Source of the DNA: CAYSPT01 sp964432985
GTDB lineage: Bacteria > Muiribacteriota > CAYSPT01
DNA: 62,772 nucleotides
Assembly (NCBI GenBank): GCA_964432985.1
Contig: CAYSPT010000031.1
Span: 1-62,772, forward strand
Reading direction: 5' to 3'
The notes beneath the pieces are model-generated. The model searched no databases, was not told the origin of the DNA, and saw only the letters and a list, made by a program, of their open reading frames with translations. The position numbers and the translations under genes were made by a program. Of this stretch, positions 17,256 through 26,009 are shown piece by piece; positions within the stretch are counted from its first letter, which is position 1, and each line of letters begins with the position of its first letter.

Positions 17256-20200
17256 TCACGGTGTAAGAGCAGTCAGGTTGACCGCCTGGCTGGGGACGCC
17301 GTTGTTGAACACGGGTGTCGCCGACGGGGTGGCCGGGCTGCCGTTGATAAAGAAGGTGATCGTGTCATCTTCCTCGGCTCCCTCGTCTTCCGGGGTTCCC
17401 GACTCGTCGCCGTACACGGTTATAAGACCGTACTCTCCATCGGTGCTGATAATGAACAGCCCGCAGGTAATCCCGTCCGGGTCCTGTGCAGTTACGTAGT
17501 CACCCGCCATGACATCCGTGCCATCAAGCGTGGCGGTGCCATAGAAGTAGCAACTGCTGTCGGTAACCGTGATACCAAACTCGCTCAGGCTGAACTCCAC
17601 GGCGGTGACGTTGTGCGTGTTTGCGCCGGCGTCAAGCTCCACTACCTCTTCTATCAAATAACCCTCGGTGGCCGAGACGACCTTGTACGCCCGCAGGGTG
17701 TAGCTTCCTTCGATGAGGTTCCCGCCAGAGCTTATGTTGTCGCTGAACGAATAGCTTCCGCTGGAGCCGTCCTCGTCCTCCGCCACCAGGGTGGTGCCCT
17801 GCCACAACTGCACCGTGGCCCCGTCAGGATCAACGGTCCCCGTCAGGGTTGAAGCGCCGGTCACGGTGACCTCCACATCGGGGGACGACTCCGGGCCCTC
17901 TCCTGAATCGTTGAAGGCGGAAACCGTCACCGAGTAGGTCCCGAAATCCAGGCCGGTAGCATCCAGCGTGGTGGTGCTGACGGGTGTCACATCGATTCCG
18001 TGCTGCACCCCGTCCAGGTAGACCCGGTAGCCGTCAACCTGGCCGTCAACCTGGTCCCAGTCCACGGTAAAGCCGCCGTCCGGGGCCGGTACTATATCGC
18101 TGGCCGCCACTCCCGTTGGGGCCCCCGGCAGTGTCAGTGCGTCAACCGGATCGGAGGGATCGCTTTCTCCCCCGGTGGTAAACGCCGTCACTTCCACTTC
18201 GTAGGTGGTGCCGCTGGTGCGCCCGGTCACGTTCAGCGAGAGCCCGCCGGTCACGTCGCCGCCGTACTGGACGCTGTCCACATACACCCGGTAGCCGTCT
18301 ATGGCGTTGCCGTCAACCTCGTCCCAACTCACCGTGAAGCCGTTGGCGGTGAAATCGTTCATGGTCACGTTTTCAGGCGTGTCCGGCACCGTTGCCACGG
18401 GCAGAGCTGTTGACAGGTCGCTCTCGCCGGTTCCGTTGTAGGCGGATACTTCCATGTCGTAGGACGTACCCGAAGCCAGTCCGGTAATACTCAGGGAGTT
18501 ATCATCACTCTCATCGTATGTCTGTCCGTCAATATACACCACATAACCGTCAACTTCGCCGGCCACTCCGTTCCAGGTCAGGTTGAAGCTAACGGTGTCG
18601 ACTCCGTCTGCGTCCAGCCCATCCGGCGCATCCGGCAGCGTAAGTGCGTCTTCCGGTACGGAAGCATCTCCTTCTCCCCCGTCTGTATAGGCGGACACCT
18701 CAACCGAGTAGGTGGTGGCGCTCTCCTGACCGGAAACCACCAGTGATAAGGCCGCGGTCACGTCGCCGCCGTACTGGACCTCGTCCAGGTACACCCGGTA
18801 ACCGTCCACGGCGTCGCCGGAAACCTCGTTCCAGCTCACTGTGAAACCCGTCGTAGTGATGCTGTCGATGGACACGTTCCCCGGCACATCCGGCAGGGTC
18901 GCCACGTCCAGGGCGGTTGACTGAGCACCTTCGCCGGTGTCGTTGAAGGCCAGTACTTCCACCGAGTAGTCCGTGCCGCTGTCCAGTCCGGTTATTTCCA
19001 CCGATGTCCCGGAGGTGATGTCGGTTCCGTATTGCGCGCTGTCCAGATACACGCGGTACCCATCCACTTCGCCGTCAACGGAGTTCCAGCCCACCGAGAA
19101 GCCGCTGTCGGTTATGGTGTCGGCGGCCAGCCCTGTTGGAGCAGCCGGCAGGGTCAGGACGTCGACGGCCGGCGATGATTTTTCGCTTTCGCCTCCCGCG
19201 TTGTAGGCCGCAACCTCCACCGAGTAGGTGGTGGCGCCGGTCTTGCCGGTGGCGGTGTGGGCCAGACCGCCGGTTATGTCGCTGCCGTCCTTGACGCTGT
19301 CGACATACACCCGGTACCCGTCGGCCCCGGTCACGGCATCCCAGCTCACGGCAAACGAGGTCTCCAGGTAATTGCCGGTGATGACGTTAAGCGGCGCTTC
19401 GGGCACCGTCGTCACCTGCAGTGCACTTGATTTAGCGCCTTCTCCGGTGTCGTTGTAGGCGGAAACCTGCAGGGAGTACGCGGTGGCCGCGTCCAGACCG
19501 GAAATGTCCATGGTATTATCGTCGATCTCATCGTATTCATCGCCGTCCACATACACCAGGTATCCGTCCACTTCGCCATCGATCAGATCCCAGCTCAGGG
19601 TGAAGCTTTCGGTGTCCACGGAAGCCGCTTCCAGTCCACCCGGCGCGGCCGGCAGGGTCAGGACATCCACCGCCGGGGCGGATTTGTTGCCTTCACCCCC
19701 GGAGACGTTAGCCTCGCCGCCGGTGTAGGCGGCCACCTGGACCGAAAACGTGGTGGCGGAAGCCACCCCGGTCACCTCCAGGGTGGCCCCGGTGGTGACG
19801 TCGCTTCCGTATTGGACTCCGTCCACGTACACCCGGTAGCCGTCCACGGCTTCCCCCGAGACTTCCTCCCAGGTCACGGTGAACCCGGTGGCGCCCGTAT
19901 CGGTCACCTCCACGCCGGCGGGTACCTCCGGCAGCGTCTCTACATTCAGGGAAGATTTGTCGCCTTCGCCTACCTCGTTGAAGGCGGACACTTCCATGGA
20001 ATAGGCGGTGGCGGCGGTCAGGGCGGATATGGCCATGGAGCTCGTACCGGCGGAAAGGTCGTTGCCGTACTGATCATCGTCTTTGTAGACCCGGTAGCCC
20101 GTTTCGCCGGACACATCGTCCCACGCAAAGGTGAAGCCCGTCATGGTAATAAGACTCGCGGCAAGGTTCTGGGGATCTCCCGGCACGTGGCGGAAAGTCT

Positions 20201-21677
20201 CGGAAACCGCCGCTGAAAGCGCTCCTTCCCCCTGGCTGTTGACAGCGCTGACCTTGTAGTAATAGAGCTCGTCCACCGTGAGCGGTGTGTCGTCGTCCTC
20301 ATCATCGTCGTAGGAGTCGTCGGTCAGTCCCGAGGCTATCAGGCTGACAGTCCCCTCCGCGATACCGCGGTACACCTTGTAGCTGGCGATGGTATCGCCG
20401 CCGGTGTCGGGCGGCGGATCCCAACTGACCACGATCTTACCGGCCGACAGGTCGGCCGCCACATTCGCCGGAGTGCCCGGAATCCCCTTCGGTACCGTGC
20501 TCTCTTCCGCCGTGTTGGCGTCCTCGTTGGCTGGCTCGGCGCTGTCAAGCGCGTGGACCATGAAGTAATAGGTGGTGCCGTTGGTCAGGGCGGTGATAGT
20601 GCGCTCATAGTCGTACTGGCCGCTTGAAGCGGTGGGAGATGATACCGCCACTGGTGTACCGCCGGTGGCCGGCGAATCGGTGTGATAGTAGATCTTGTAG
20701 GAAACCGGTCCGGTGTTGTCGGTCCCCGCGTTCCAATACACCTTGACCTGCTCGTCTCCGAACACCACCGACTGGACACCATCGAAGGTGGGGGCGGTGG
20801 TGTCGGTGATGGCCACGGACAGCTCCGTGGTGTTCGGCTCGTCCTCGTTCTTGCCGCTGGCGGTTTTCGCCCGCACCACGAAGTAGTAGGTATCGTTGTC
20901 GAGGCCGGACACGGTGGCGGTCACGGCACCGTTGGTGACCTTCGACACCGGAGCGGCTACGAAGTCCTGCTCCCCGCTTGTCTTGGAAGTGAAAATCCAG
21001 TAGGCCATGGGAATGTCGTCTTGAAGGGTTGAGGGCAGCGTGGGCGCGGTCCACGAAAGCTGCGCTTCGCCGCCGGTTTCCAGGTCGGTGACCTCCTGCA
21101 CGCCGGAAAACTCGTAGGTGGTGGCGATTATGATCGGGATGATCTCCTCCGGGTCGTCCTCGCCGCCGGTGCCCGGTTTCACCTCCGTGGGAGGAGGAAT
21201 AATGATCTCCTTGATGTCCAGTTTATCGTCGCCGTCCACGTCCGCCAGCTCGGCGGACGACACCGTGTACTTGTCTATCTCGGCCTTGACCTCGTAGGTG
21301 ACCTTGGTGGTGCCGGCATCATCCACCCACACTTCCACAGACTTGATCTCGCCTGCCGCTTCCTCCACCTGTATCCTGAACTCGTAGCGGCCGTTGGCGT
21401 CGGTTATGGTTATTTTTCCGTCGGAGAGTTTCACCGTGGCGCCCACCAGCGGGACCATTCCGGGAGGGGCCTGTACCGCCCGGGGCTGCACCAATCCCCG
21501 TTTGGGTACCGATCCTGCCGGCACGAACACGTAGCCTCTGATGGTGGAGTTCGCCTTGTATACAATGGAAGAACCGCCACCTCCGCCTCCGCCTCCGCCG
21601 AGACATCCGCCAAAGGTGACGATATAGAGTGAAGCCGCCAGTAACAGTACTGTAAAGCTTAAAGACCGTGCTTTCAT
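17256..21677 (-). CDS. Large lipoprotein with 12 fibronectin type III repeats
   Basis: Predicted 1,473 residues with a lipoprotein signal (LYIVTFGGC followed by a Gly run). An N-terminal carboxypeptidase-regulatory-like domain (STIRGYVFVPAG; LVGATVKLSDGKITITDANG) precedes 12 FN3 domains of 82-100 residues. Repeats 5-8 match 9-12 in order, so a four-domain block was duplicated. The C-terminus carries the Ig-like unit TLTGTVDPDGATVQLWQG and the shared extracellular module (CYFYGTATLDGTDV; DTITFFINGSPATP). ATG 21677 has AGGAAG 8 nt upstream, so it is preferred to GTG 21686. It is likely an extended surface stalk used for adhesion or polysaccharide binding. Ligand unknown. Confidence 0.85.
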   Translation of the reverse strand: MKARSLSFTVLLLAASLYIVTFGGCLGGGGGGGGGSSIVYKANSTIRGYVFVPAGSVPKRGLVQPRAVQAPPGMVPLVGATVKLSDGKITITDANGRYEFRIQVEEAAGEIKSVEVWVDDAGTTKVTYEVKAEIDKYTVSSAELADVDGDDKLDIKEIIIPPPTEVKPGTGGEDDPEEIIPIIIATTYEFSGVQEVTDLETGGEAQLSWTAPTLPSTLQDDIPMAYWIFTSKTSGEQDFVAAPVSKVTNGAVTATVSGLDNDTYYFVVRAKTASGKNEDEPNTTELSVAITDTTAPTFDGVQSVVFGDEQVKVYWNAGTDNTGPVSYKIYYHTDSPATGGTPVAVSSPTASSGQYDYERTITALTNGTTYYFMVHALDSAEPANEDANTAEESTVPKGIPGTPANVAADLSAGKIVVSWDPPPDTGGDTIASYKVYRGIAEGTVSLIASGLTDDSYDDDEDDDTPLTVDELYYYKVSAVNSQGEGALSAAVSETFRHVPGDPQNLAASLITMTGFTFAWDDVSGETGYRVYKDDDQYGNDLSAGTSSMAISALTAATAYSMEVSAFNEVGEGDKSSLNVETLPEVPAGVEVTDTGATGFTVTWEEVSGEAVDGYRVYVDGVQYGSDVTTGATLEVTGVASATTFSVQVAAYTGGEANVSGGEGNKSAPAVDVLTLPAAPGGLEAASVDTESFTLSWDLIDGEVDGYLVYVDGDEYDEIDDNTMDISGLDAATAYSLQVSAYNDTGEGAKSSALQVTTVPEAPLNVITGNYLETSFAVSWDAVTGADGYRVYVDSVKDGSDITGGLAHTATGKTGATTYSVEVAAYNAGGESEKSSPAVDVLTLPAAPTGLAADTITDSGFSVGWNSVDGEVDGYRVYLDSAQYGTDITSGTSVEITGLDSGTDYSVEVLAFNDTGEGAQSTALDVATLPDVPGNVSIDSITTTGFTVSWNEVSGDAVDGYRVYLDEVQYGGDVTAALSLVVSGQESATTYSVEVSAYTDGGEGDASVPEDALTLPDAPDGLDADGVDTVSFNLTWNGVAGEVDGYVVYIDGQTYDESDDNSLSITGLASGTSYDMEVSAYNGTGESDLSTALPVATVPDTPENVTMNDFTANGFTVSWDEVDGNAIDGYRVYVDSVQYGGDVTGGLSLNVTGRTSGTTYEVEVTAFTTGGESDPSDPVDALTLPGAPTGVAASDIVPAPDGGFTVDWDQVDGQVDGYRVYLDGVQHGIDVTPVSTTTLDATGLDFGTYSVTVSAFNDSGEGPESSPDVEVTVTGASTLTGTVDPDGATVQLWQGTTLVAEDEDGSSGSYSFSDNISSGGNLIEGSYTLRAYKVVSATEGYLIEEVVELDAGANTHNVTAVEFSLSEFGITVTDSSCYFYGTATLDGTDVMAGDYVTAQDPDGITCGLFIISTDGEYGLITVYGDESGTPEDEGAEEDDTITFFINGSPATPSATPVFNNGVPSQAVNLTALTP

Positions 21678-21711
21678 GCTATCCACTTCCTAACCCGTAG
21701 GTTTTGTTAAG

Positions 21712-23007
21712 TCAAAAACAAAATTGCTGGGTAACCCCGGCATAAAATCCGTCCAGGTCGACATTCAACGTATGGCCGAGACCATCGAGCGCTATCCGCT
21801 CGTTGCCGAAGATTCCCCGGAGTTCCATACCCATCCGCCAGTTGTCCGTGAAGCAATAGATGGCCCCCAGTTTGATCTCATAGGTGTCCAGCCTGAACCA
21901 CCGGTGATAGTTCATCGTAATCGAATTGTGAAACAGGTCGAACTTGTGTATTCCCGTTCCCACGCCGACATCAAACTCCCACTTGTCTTCCTCCGGGTGT
22001 CGGGGAAAGTAGTACACGACGTATCCCGTAACGCCTTTTGTTTTAATGATAACGTCCGCCAGTTGTCCCAGGAAGGTGGTCAACTGGGCCGACCTGTAAG
22101 TGTCGTACCGGCACTCCAGGAACAGCCGTCTGTACACTCCCACCCTGGCTGAGCCGAACAGGCTCCACGTTCTTTCAAGCTGCAGACCGCTCACCTCTGG
22201 TCTGAGATGGCAGAGCCCCACGTAGAACCCGGCCCGTTTCATCAGGTGATAGGCCGGTTTGAAGGGGATGGCCGGGCGCTGCCTGGGAACGGGCGGGCGT
22301 TGCCGGGTGGGCTGATGCCGCTTATCGGTGTAGACCCCGGTAGAGGATTTGTCCGCCGGTTTGGCTGCCACCGGCCGATTTGCCGGTGTTCCCACCGTTC
22401 TGGCTTCTGCCCGGGGTGATGAGGCTGCTTCCCGGCGTTCTTTCAAGGGCGGTTGGTGCGTTTTTCTTACAACACGTACCGGTTTGTAGCTTCGCGGCGG
22501 CAGGACGATGCGCCGTCCGTCTTTTATGTAGGAAACTGTCAGCTTGAAAAGGTTGGCCATGACGGTAAGGGGCAGCAGTACTGAATCCTGTGTCTGCTTG
22601 ATGGGCAGACCGATATTGACCGTGGTTCCGTTGTACAGTATGTGCCGGTCGGGGTGCCGCCAGAAGGTGAGATCGATGGTGACGTCATTAGGTTCCTTTT
22701 TAATGATGACCATACCGGTGTCCTGGTTGTGATGATACATCGCTGCGGTAGCCGAGCAGAAGTACTCCACCGGTATGTAAAGGATATTGTTTTTGTCACG
22801 GAACAACTTTTTCAGAACGAGCCGGTGATTTTCCAGAAAAATGGACAAATCAGCCGATGTCTCCGTTGGGGCCCTGGATGTCTCCGTTGGGGCCCTGGAT
22901 GTCTCCGTTGGGGCCCTGGATGTCTCCGCTTCTGAAACCGTAATACTGCTGGCAAGGAGCGTGATACTCAGAACAAGCATCAGTGATGCTTGCAGCCGTT
23001 TTCCCAT
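21712..23007 (-). CDS. Outer-membrane beta-barrel protein with stalk-like N-terminal domain
   Basis: 431 residues: signal peptide (ASLMLVLSITLLASSITVSE), three tandem TSRAPTE repeats, a copper-amine-oxidase-N-like stalk domain (about 55-180: ILYIPVEYFCSATAAM; VNIGLPIKQTQDSVLLPLTV), a basic Pro-rich linker (RQRPPVPRQRPAIPFKP), and about 180 C-terminal residues of alternating beta-strands (FYVGLCHLRPEVSGLQLERT) ending in Phe, as outer-membrane barrels do. This is the best evidence in the window for a diderm envelope. The stalk domain may bind cell-wall or surface polymer. It ends 35 bp before the FN3 lipoprotein gene, so they may share a transcript. Confidence 0.75.
   Translation of the reverse strand: MGKRLQASLMLVLSITLLASSITVSEAETSRAPTETSRAPTETSRAPTETSADLSIFLENHRLVLKKLFRDKNNILYIPVEYFCSATAAMYHHNQDTGMVIIKKEPNDVTIDLTFWRHPDRHILYNGTTVNIGLPIKQTQDSVLLPLTVMANLFKLTVSYIKDGRRIVLPPRSYKPVRVVRKTHQPPLKERREAASSPRAEARTVGTPANRPVAAKPADKSSTGVYTDKRHQPTRQRPPVPRQRPAIPFKPAYHLMKRAGFYVGLCHLRPEVSGLQLERTWSLFGSARVGVYRRLFLECRYDTYRSAQLTTFLGQLADVIIKTKGVTGYVVYYFPRHPEEDKWEFDVGVGTGIHKFDLFHNSITMNYHRWFRLDTYEIKLGAIYCFTDNWRMGMELRGIFGNERIALDGLGHTLNVDLDGFYAGVTQQFCF
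22858..22930 (-). repeat. Three perfect 21-bp tandem repeats
   Basis: Units 22858-22878, 22879-22899 and 22900-22920 are identical, with a partial fourth from 22921. They encode the TSRAPTE heptads just after the signal peptide. The unit length is a multiple of three, so copy-number change would alter linker length without breaking the frame. Confidence 0.92.
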
Positions 23008-23171
23008 GCCTCACACACCTTTCGCATGGCTTATAAAGTAATAATTATTCCATCTTAACTGTAGCGTATCACTATAGAATAGCTATAGCAAGTAAATATT
23101 ATTGTATACTTACTAATAAATAGTGCTTTTTAACATTATTGTCTGTTCCGGTTTTCCCTGCCCCTGATGGC

Positions 23172-23200
23172 TGGATATATACCCTCGCCCGCGATATAAT
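23172..23200 (+). promoter_or_regulatory. Candidate promoter for the mazG-like/mrfA transcript
   Basis: A perfect TATAAT at 23195-23200 has TGGATA 17 bp upstream (23172-23177), a weak -35. It sits just upstream of AAAGGAGG and GTG 23222, giving a very short leader. The remaining AT-rich sequence 23008-23170 presumably holds the divergent promoter of the barrel gene; I could not pick it with confidence. Confidence 0.45.
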
Positions 23201-23221
23201 GGGCTAAAGGAGGCGAAACGG

Positions 23222-23521
23222 GTGCAGATCAGGGAATTTCAGGAGATGATCAAGGAGCTCTTCTACCACAGCGACCGCGCGCGGGGGGAGGAAAAGACCT
23301 TCCTCTGGCTGGTGGAAGAGGTTGGCGAGTTGTCTGCGGCGGTGATGAAGGAAGACCGCGAGAACATCAGGGAAGAGATGGCCGATCTCATCGCCTGGTG
23401 CGCGTCGCTGGCCAACCTGTACGGAATCGACCTGGAAGAGTGCCTTCATGACAAGTACCCGGGCTACTGCCTGGCGTGCGGAGAGGCACCCTGCATCTGT
23501 TCAGCTAACAATGTCAGATAA
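23222..23521 (+). CDS. MazG-like nucleotide pyrophosphohydrolase
   Basis: 99 residues with the MazG-type metal-binding pattern: EEVGELSAAV followed by REEMADLIAW (E-x2-E and E-x2-D). The C-terminus has a small Cys cluster (CLACGEAPCICS) seen in a subset of short MazG-like enzymes, probably zinc-binding. The family hydrolyses (d)NTPs to monophosphates, cleaning non-standard or excess nucleotides. GTG 23222 is preceded by a perfect AAAGGAGG. It overlaps mrfA by 11 bp, so the two are translationally coupled, which suggests a shared role in nucleotide and DNA maintenance. Confidence 0.88.
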   Translation: MQIREFQEMIKELFYHSDRARGEEKTFLWLVEEVGELSAAVMKEDRENIREEMADLIAWCASLANLYGIDLEECLHDKYPGYCLACGEAPCICSANNVR

Positions 23522-25904
23522 CGAAACAGACAGCCGTTTTTCAGCAGAGAGCAGTTTAAAAGAAGATGCCCTGCTGCCGGAGAAACTGCTCGGCAGCCGC
23601 AAGTTTACCCGGTCGGTAACGAAAGTGGTGACCATTCCACCTCGCCCGCCGTCCTGTGAGCCGTTTCCCGACGGGTTGGAGCCACGCCTGCTGCGTGCCC
23701 TGGAGAGCAGGGGAATACGCAGCCTGTACTCACACCAGGGAGAAGCCTGGCGGGATGTGCAGGGTGACCCGGGCAACGTGCTGGTGTGCACCGAGACCGC
23801 TTCGGGAAAGACGCTCTGCTACAACATGCCGGTCATCGACCGCCTGCTCAAGGAAAAAAACGCCTTTGCCCTGTACGTTTTTCCCACCAAGGCGCTTTCG
23901 CAGGACCAGCTGGCGGAGCTGAGGCGTTTTGAAGACGTCATGGGTGTGAAGCTGTCGGCCTACATATACGACGGCGACACTCCGGCTGACGCCCGGCGAA
24001 AGATCCGCAAGGAAGGGCGCATCGTCCTGACCAATCCGGACATGCTGCACACCGGGATACTCCCTCACCACACCAAGTGGGCCCGGTTGATGGAAGGCCT
24101 CGAGTACGTTGTGTTCGACGAGGTCCACATCTACAGCGGGGTGTTTGGCTGCCATTTTTCAAACGTTGTCCGGCGTCTTCAGCGGGTCTGCGAGTTCTAT
24201 GGCGCCGAACCGCGGTTCATCTGCACCTCAGCCACTACCGGGAACCCGGGAGACCTGGCGGAAACCCTGACCAGCCGCCCTTTTTCGGTGGTATCCAAAT
24301 CGGGAGCGCCGGCGGGTGAAAAGAAGCTGATCTTCTACAATCCCCCGGTGGTGAACCAGGAGTTCGGGCTGAGGAGAAGCTACATAAAGGAAGCCCAGTG
24401 GCTGGCGGCGCACATGGTGACCGAGGGCCTGAAAACCATCGTGTTCACCCCGTCACGGCTCAGCACCGAGATACTGGTGAACTACCTGCGAAAAAGCCTT
24501 GAGTCGGTGGGTAAGGACCCGGAAACCGTGGCCAGCTACCGTGGTGGATACCTGCCGCGGGAACGGCGCGAAATCGAAAAGTCACTACGTGAAGGCAGCC
24601 TGTCCGGCGTGGTGGCCACCAACGCCCTGGAACTGGGGATAGATATCGGCTCCCTGGACGCCTGCGTGCTGGCCGGGTACCCCGGATCGATCTCATCCAC
24701 CTGGCAGCGGGCCGGCCGGGTGGGGCGTAAGCTGCGGCCGTCGGTGGCTGTGCTGGTAGCCCGCAACCACCCGCTGGACCAGTTCATCGTCCAGCATCCC
24801 GAGTACTTTCTTGAACAGCCATGCGAGGTGGGGCGGGTGGACCCCGACAACCTGCTGGTGCTGGCGGACCATCTCAAGTGCGCTTCCTTCGAGCTGCCGT
24901 TTATCGAGGGTGACCGGTTCGGAAACAAGGACATCTCCGTCATTCTGGACACCCTGGCGGAGGAAGGGATACTGCACCACTCCCGGGGCGAGTACCGCTA
25001 CATCAGTGACGTCTTTCCTGCCTCCGAGGTGAGCCTGCGGATGACCACTCCCGACAACTTCGTCATCCTGGAGCGAACTGAAGGGGACGCCACCGAAACC
25101 CTGGGTGAAATCGATTACCAGGGCGCGCCGTCGCTGATCCATCCCAAGGCCATCTACAACCACCAGGGGCAGCAGTACTTCGTGGAGGAGCTTGACTGGG
25201 AGAAACGGACCGCTTACGTGCGCAAGGTCCAGGTGGATTATTACACCGACGCCATCACCTACGACGAGGTGACCGTGCTCGACTCCTTCGACCGCGACCG
25301 GCCCAACGACGTCACCTGGGAGCACGGGGAGGTGCACGTGGCCAACCGGGTGGTGGGATTCAAGAAGATCCGCTTCTACTCCGGGGAGAACCTGGGCTGC
25401 GGCGAAGTGGTGGTACCCCAGCAGGAGATGCACACCACCGCCTGCTGGTTCACTCCCGACCGCGAGCTGCTGCTTGGTACGAAGCTGAGCTGGGTGGAGA
25501 TCATGGAAGCGCTCTCCGGCGTGTCGGAGCTCCTCAGGGAGCTGGCGGCGGTGTTTCTCATCTGCGACCGGCACGACATCGGCGCCGCCATGGGCGACAG
25601 GTCCGGAGAGTGGTTCTTCAAGCCGCGTCTCACCGGCGGGCTGAGTCCTGACGCCCTGGCCACGGCGGCCACGCTGTTTTCCAGCGATTTTGCCCCCACG
25701 GTGTTTTTGTACGACAACCACCCGGGAGGCGTGGGATTCAGCATGCACCTGTTCGAAATCGGGCGCGACCTGCTGCTGGCGGCGTTGACGCACATCGGCA
25801 ACTGCTCCTGCACCCAGGGGTGCCCGTCGTGCGTGGGACCCTCGGCGGAAGGCCGGACCGGCAACAAGTCGGCGGCGCTCAAGGTCCTGGGGTGCATGTT
25901 GTGA
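23511..25904 (+). CDS. mrfA: MrfA/YprA-family DNA repair helicase
   Basis: 797-residue superfamily-2 helicase. Motifs: Walker A TETASGKT, DEVH box VVFDEVHIY, TSATTGN, and motif VI QRAGRVGR. The C-terminal region (DUF1998-like) ends with a four-Cys zinc site CSCTQGCPSC, typical of MrfA. In Bacillus subtilis MrfA works with the exonuclease MrfB to repair mitomycin C adducts. A MrfB-like gene lies 3.5 kb downstream on the same strand. Start ATG 23511 (MSDNETDSRF) is inside the end of the mazG-like gene. The stop codon lies in the first of a row of 17-bp repeats. Confidence 0.9.
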   Translation: MSDNETDSRFSAESSLKEDALLPEKLLGSRKFTRSVTKVVTIPPRPPSCEPFPDGLEPRLLRALESRGIRSLYSHQGEAWRDVQGDPGNVLVCTETASGKTLCYNMPVIDRLLKEKNAFALYVFPTKALSQDQLAELRRFEDVMGVKLSAYIYDGDTPADARRKIRKEGRIVLTNPDMLHTGILPHHTKWARLMEGLEYVVFDEVHIYSGVFGCHFSNVVRRLQRVCEFYGAEPRFICTSATTGNPGDLAETLTSRPFSVVSKSGAPAGEKKLIFYNPPVVNQEFGLRRSYIKEAQWLAAHMVTEGLKTIVFTPSRLSTEILVNYLRKSLESVGKDPETVASYRGGYLPRERREIEKSLREGSLSGVVATNALELGIDIGSLDACVLAGYPGSISSTWQRAGRVGRKLRPSVAVLVARNHPLDQFIVQHPEYFLEQPCEVGRVDPDNLLVLADHLKCASFELPFIEGDRFGNKDISVILDTLAEEGILHHSRGEYRYISDVFPASEVSLRMTTPDNFVILERTEGDATETLGEIDYQGAPSLIHPKAIYNHQGQQYFVEELDWEKRTAYVRKVQVDYYTDAITYDEVTVLDSFDRDRPNDVTWEHGEVHVANRVVGFKKIRFYSGENLGCGEVVVPQQEMHTTACWFTPDRELLLGTKLSWVEIMEALSGVSELLRELAAVFLICDRHDIGAAMGDRSGEWFFKPRLTGGLSPDALATAATLFSSDFAPTVFLYDNHPGGVGFSMHLFEIGRDLLLAALTHIGNCSCTQGCPSCVGPSAEGRTGNKSAALKVLGCML

Positions 25905-25978
25905 TGGGGTACATGTGTTGATGGGGTTCATGCGGTGAATTTCAAGGTGCATTGTGAGCTCCGGGGTACATGCTGTGA
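25888..25978 (+). repeat. 17-bp repeat array after mrfA
   Basis: Three head-to-tail units, 25888-25904, 25905-25921 and 25922-25938, fit TGGGGTDCATGYKKTGA (unit 2 reads GTTGA at its end). A decayed copy lies around 25943-25956 and a clear fourth at 25962-25978 (CGGGGTACATGCTGTGA). A further copy, CGAGGTGCATGCTGTGA, lies at 28298-28314, where it forms the ribosome site and GTG start of the next gene but one. The array separates mrfA from the secreted-protein gene. Confidence 0.75.
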
Positions 25979-26009
25979 CACGGCAGAAAACAGGCCTAGA
26001 AACATATTT

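Noticed and set aside
23008..23221. Possible small RNA or tRNA in the AT-rich spacer before the mazG-like gene
   Set aside because: I found no tRNA arms, no terminator hairpin and no conserved RNA pattern by eye.
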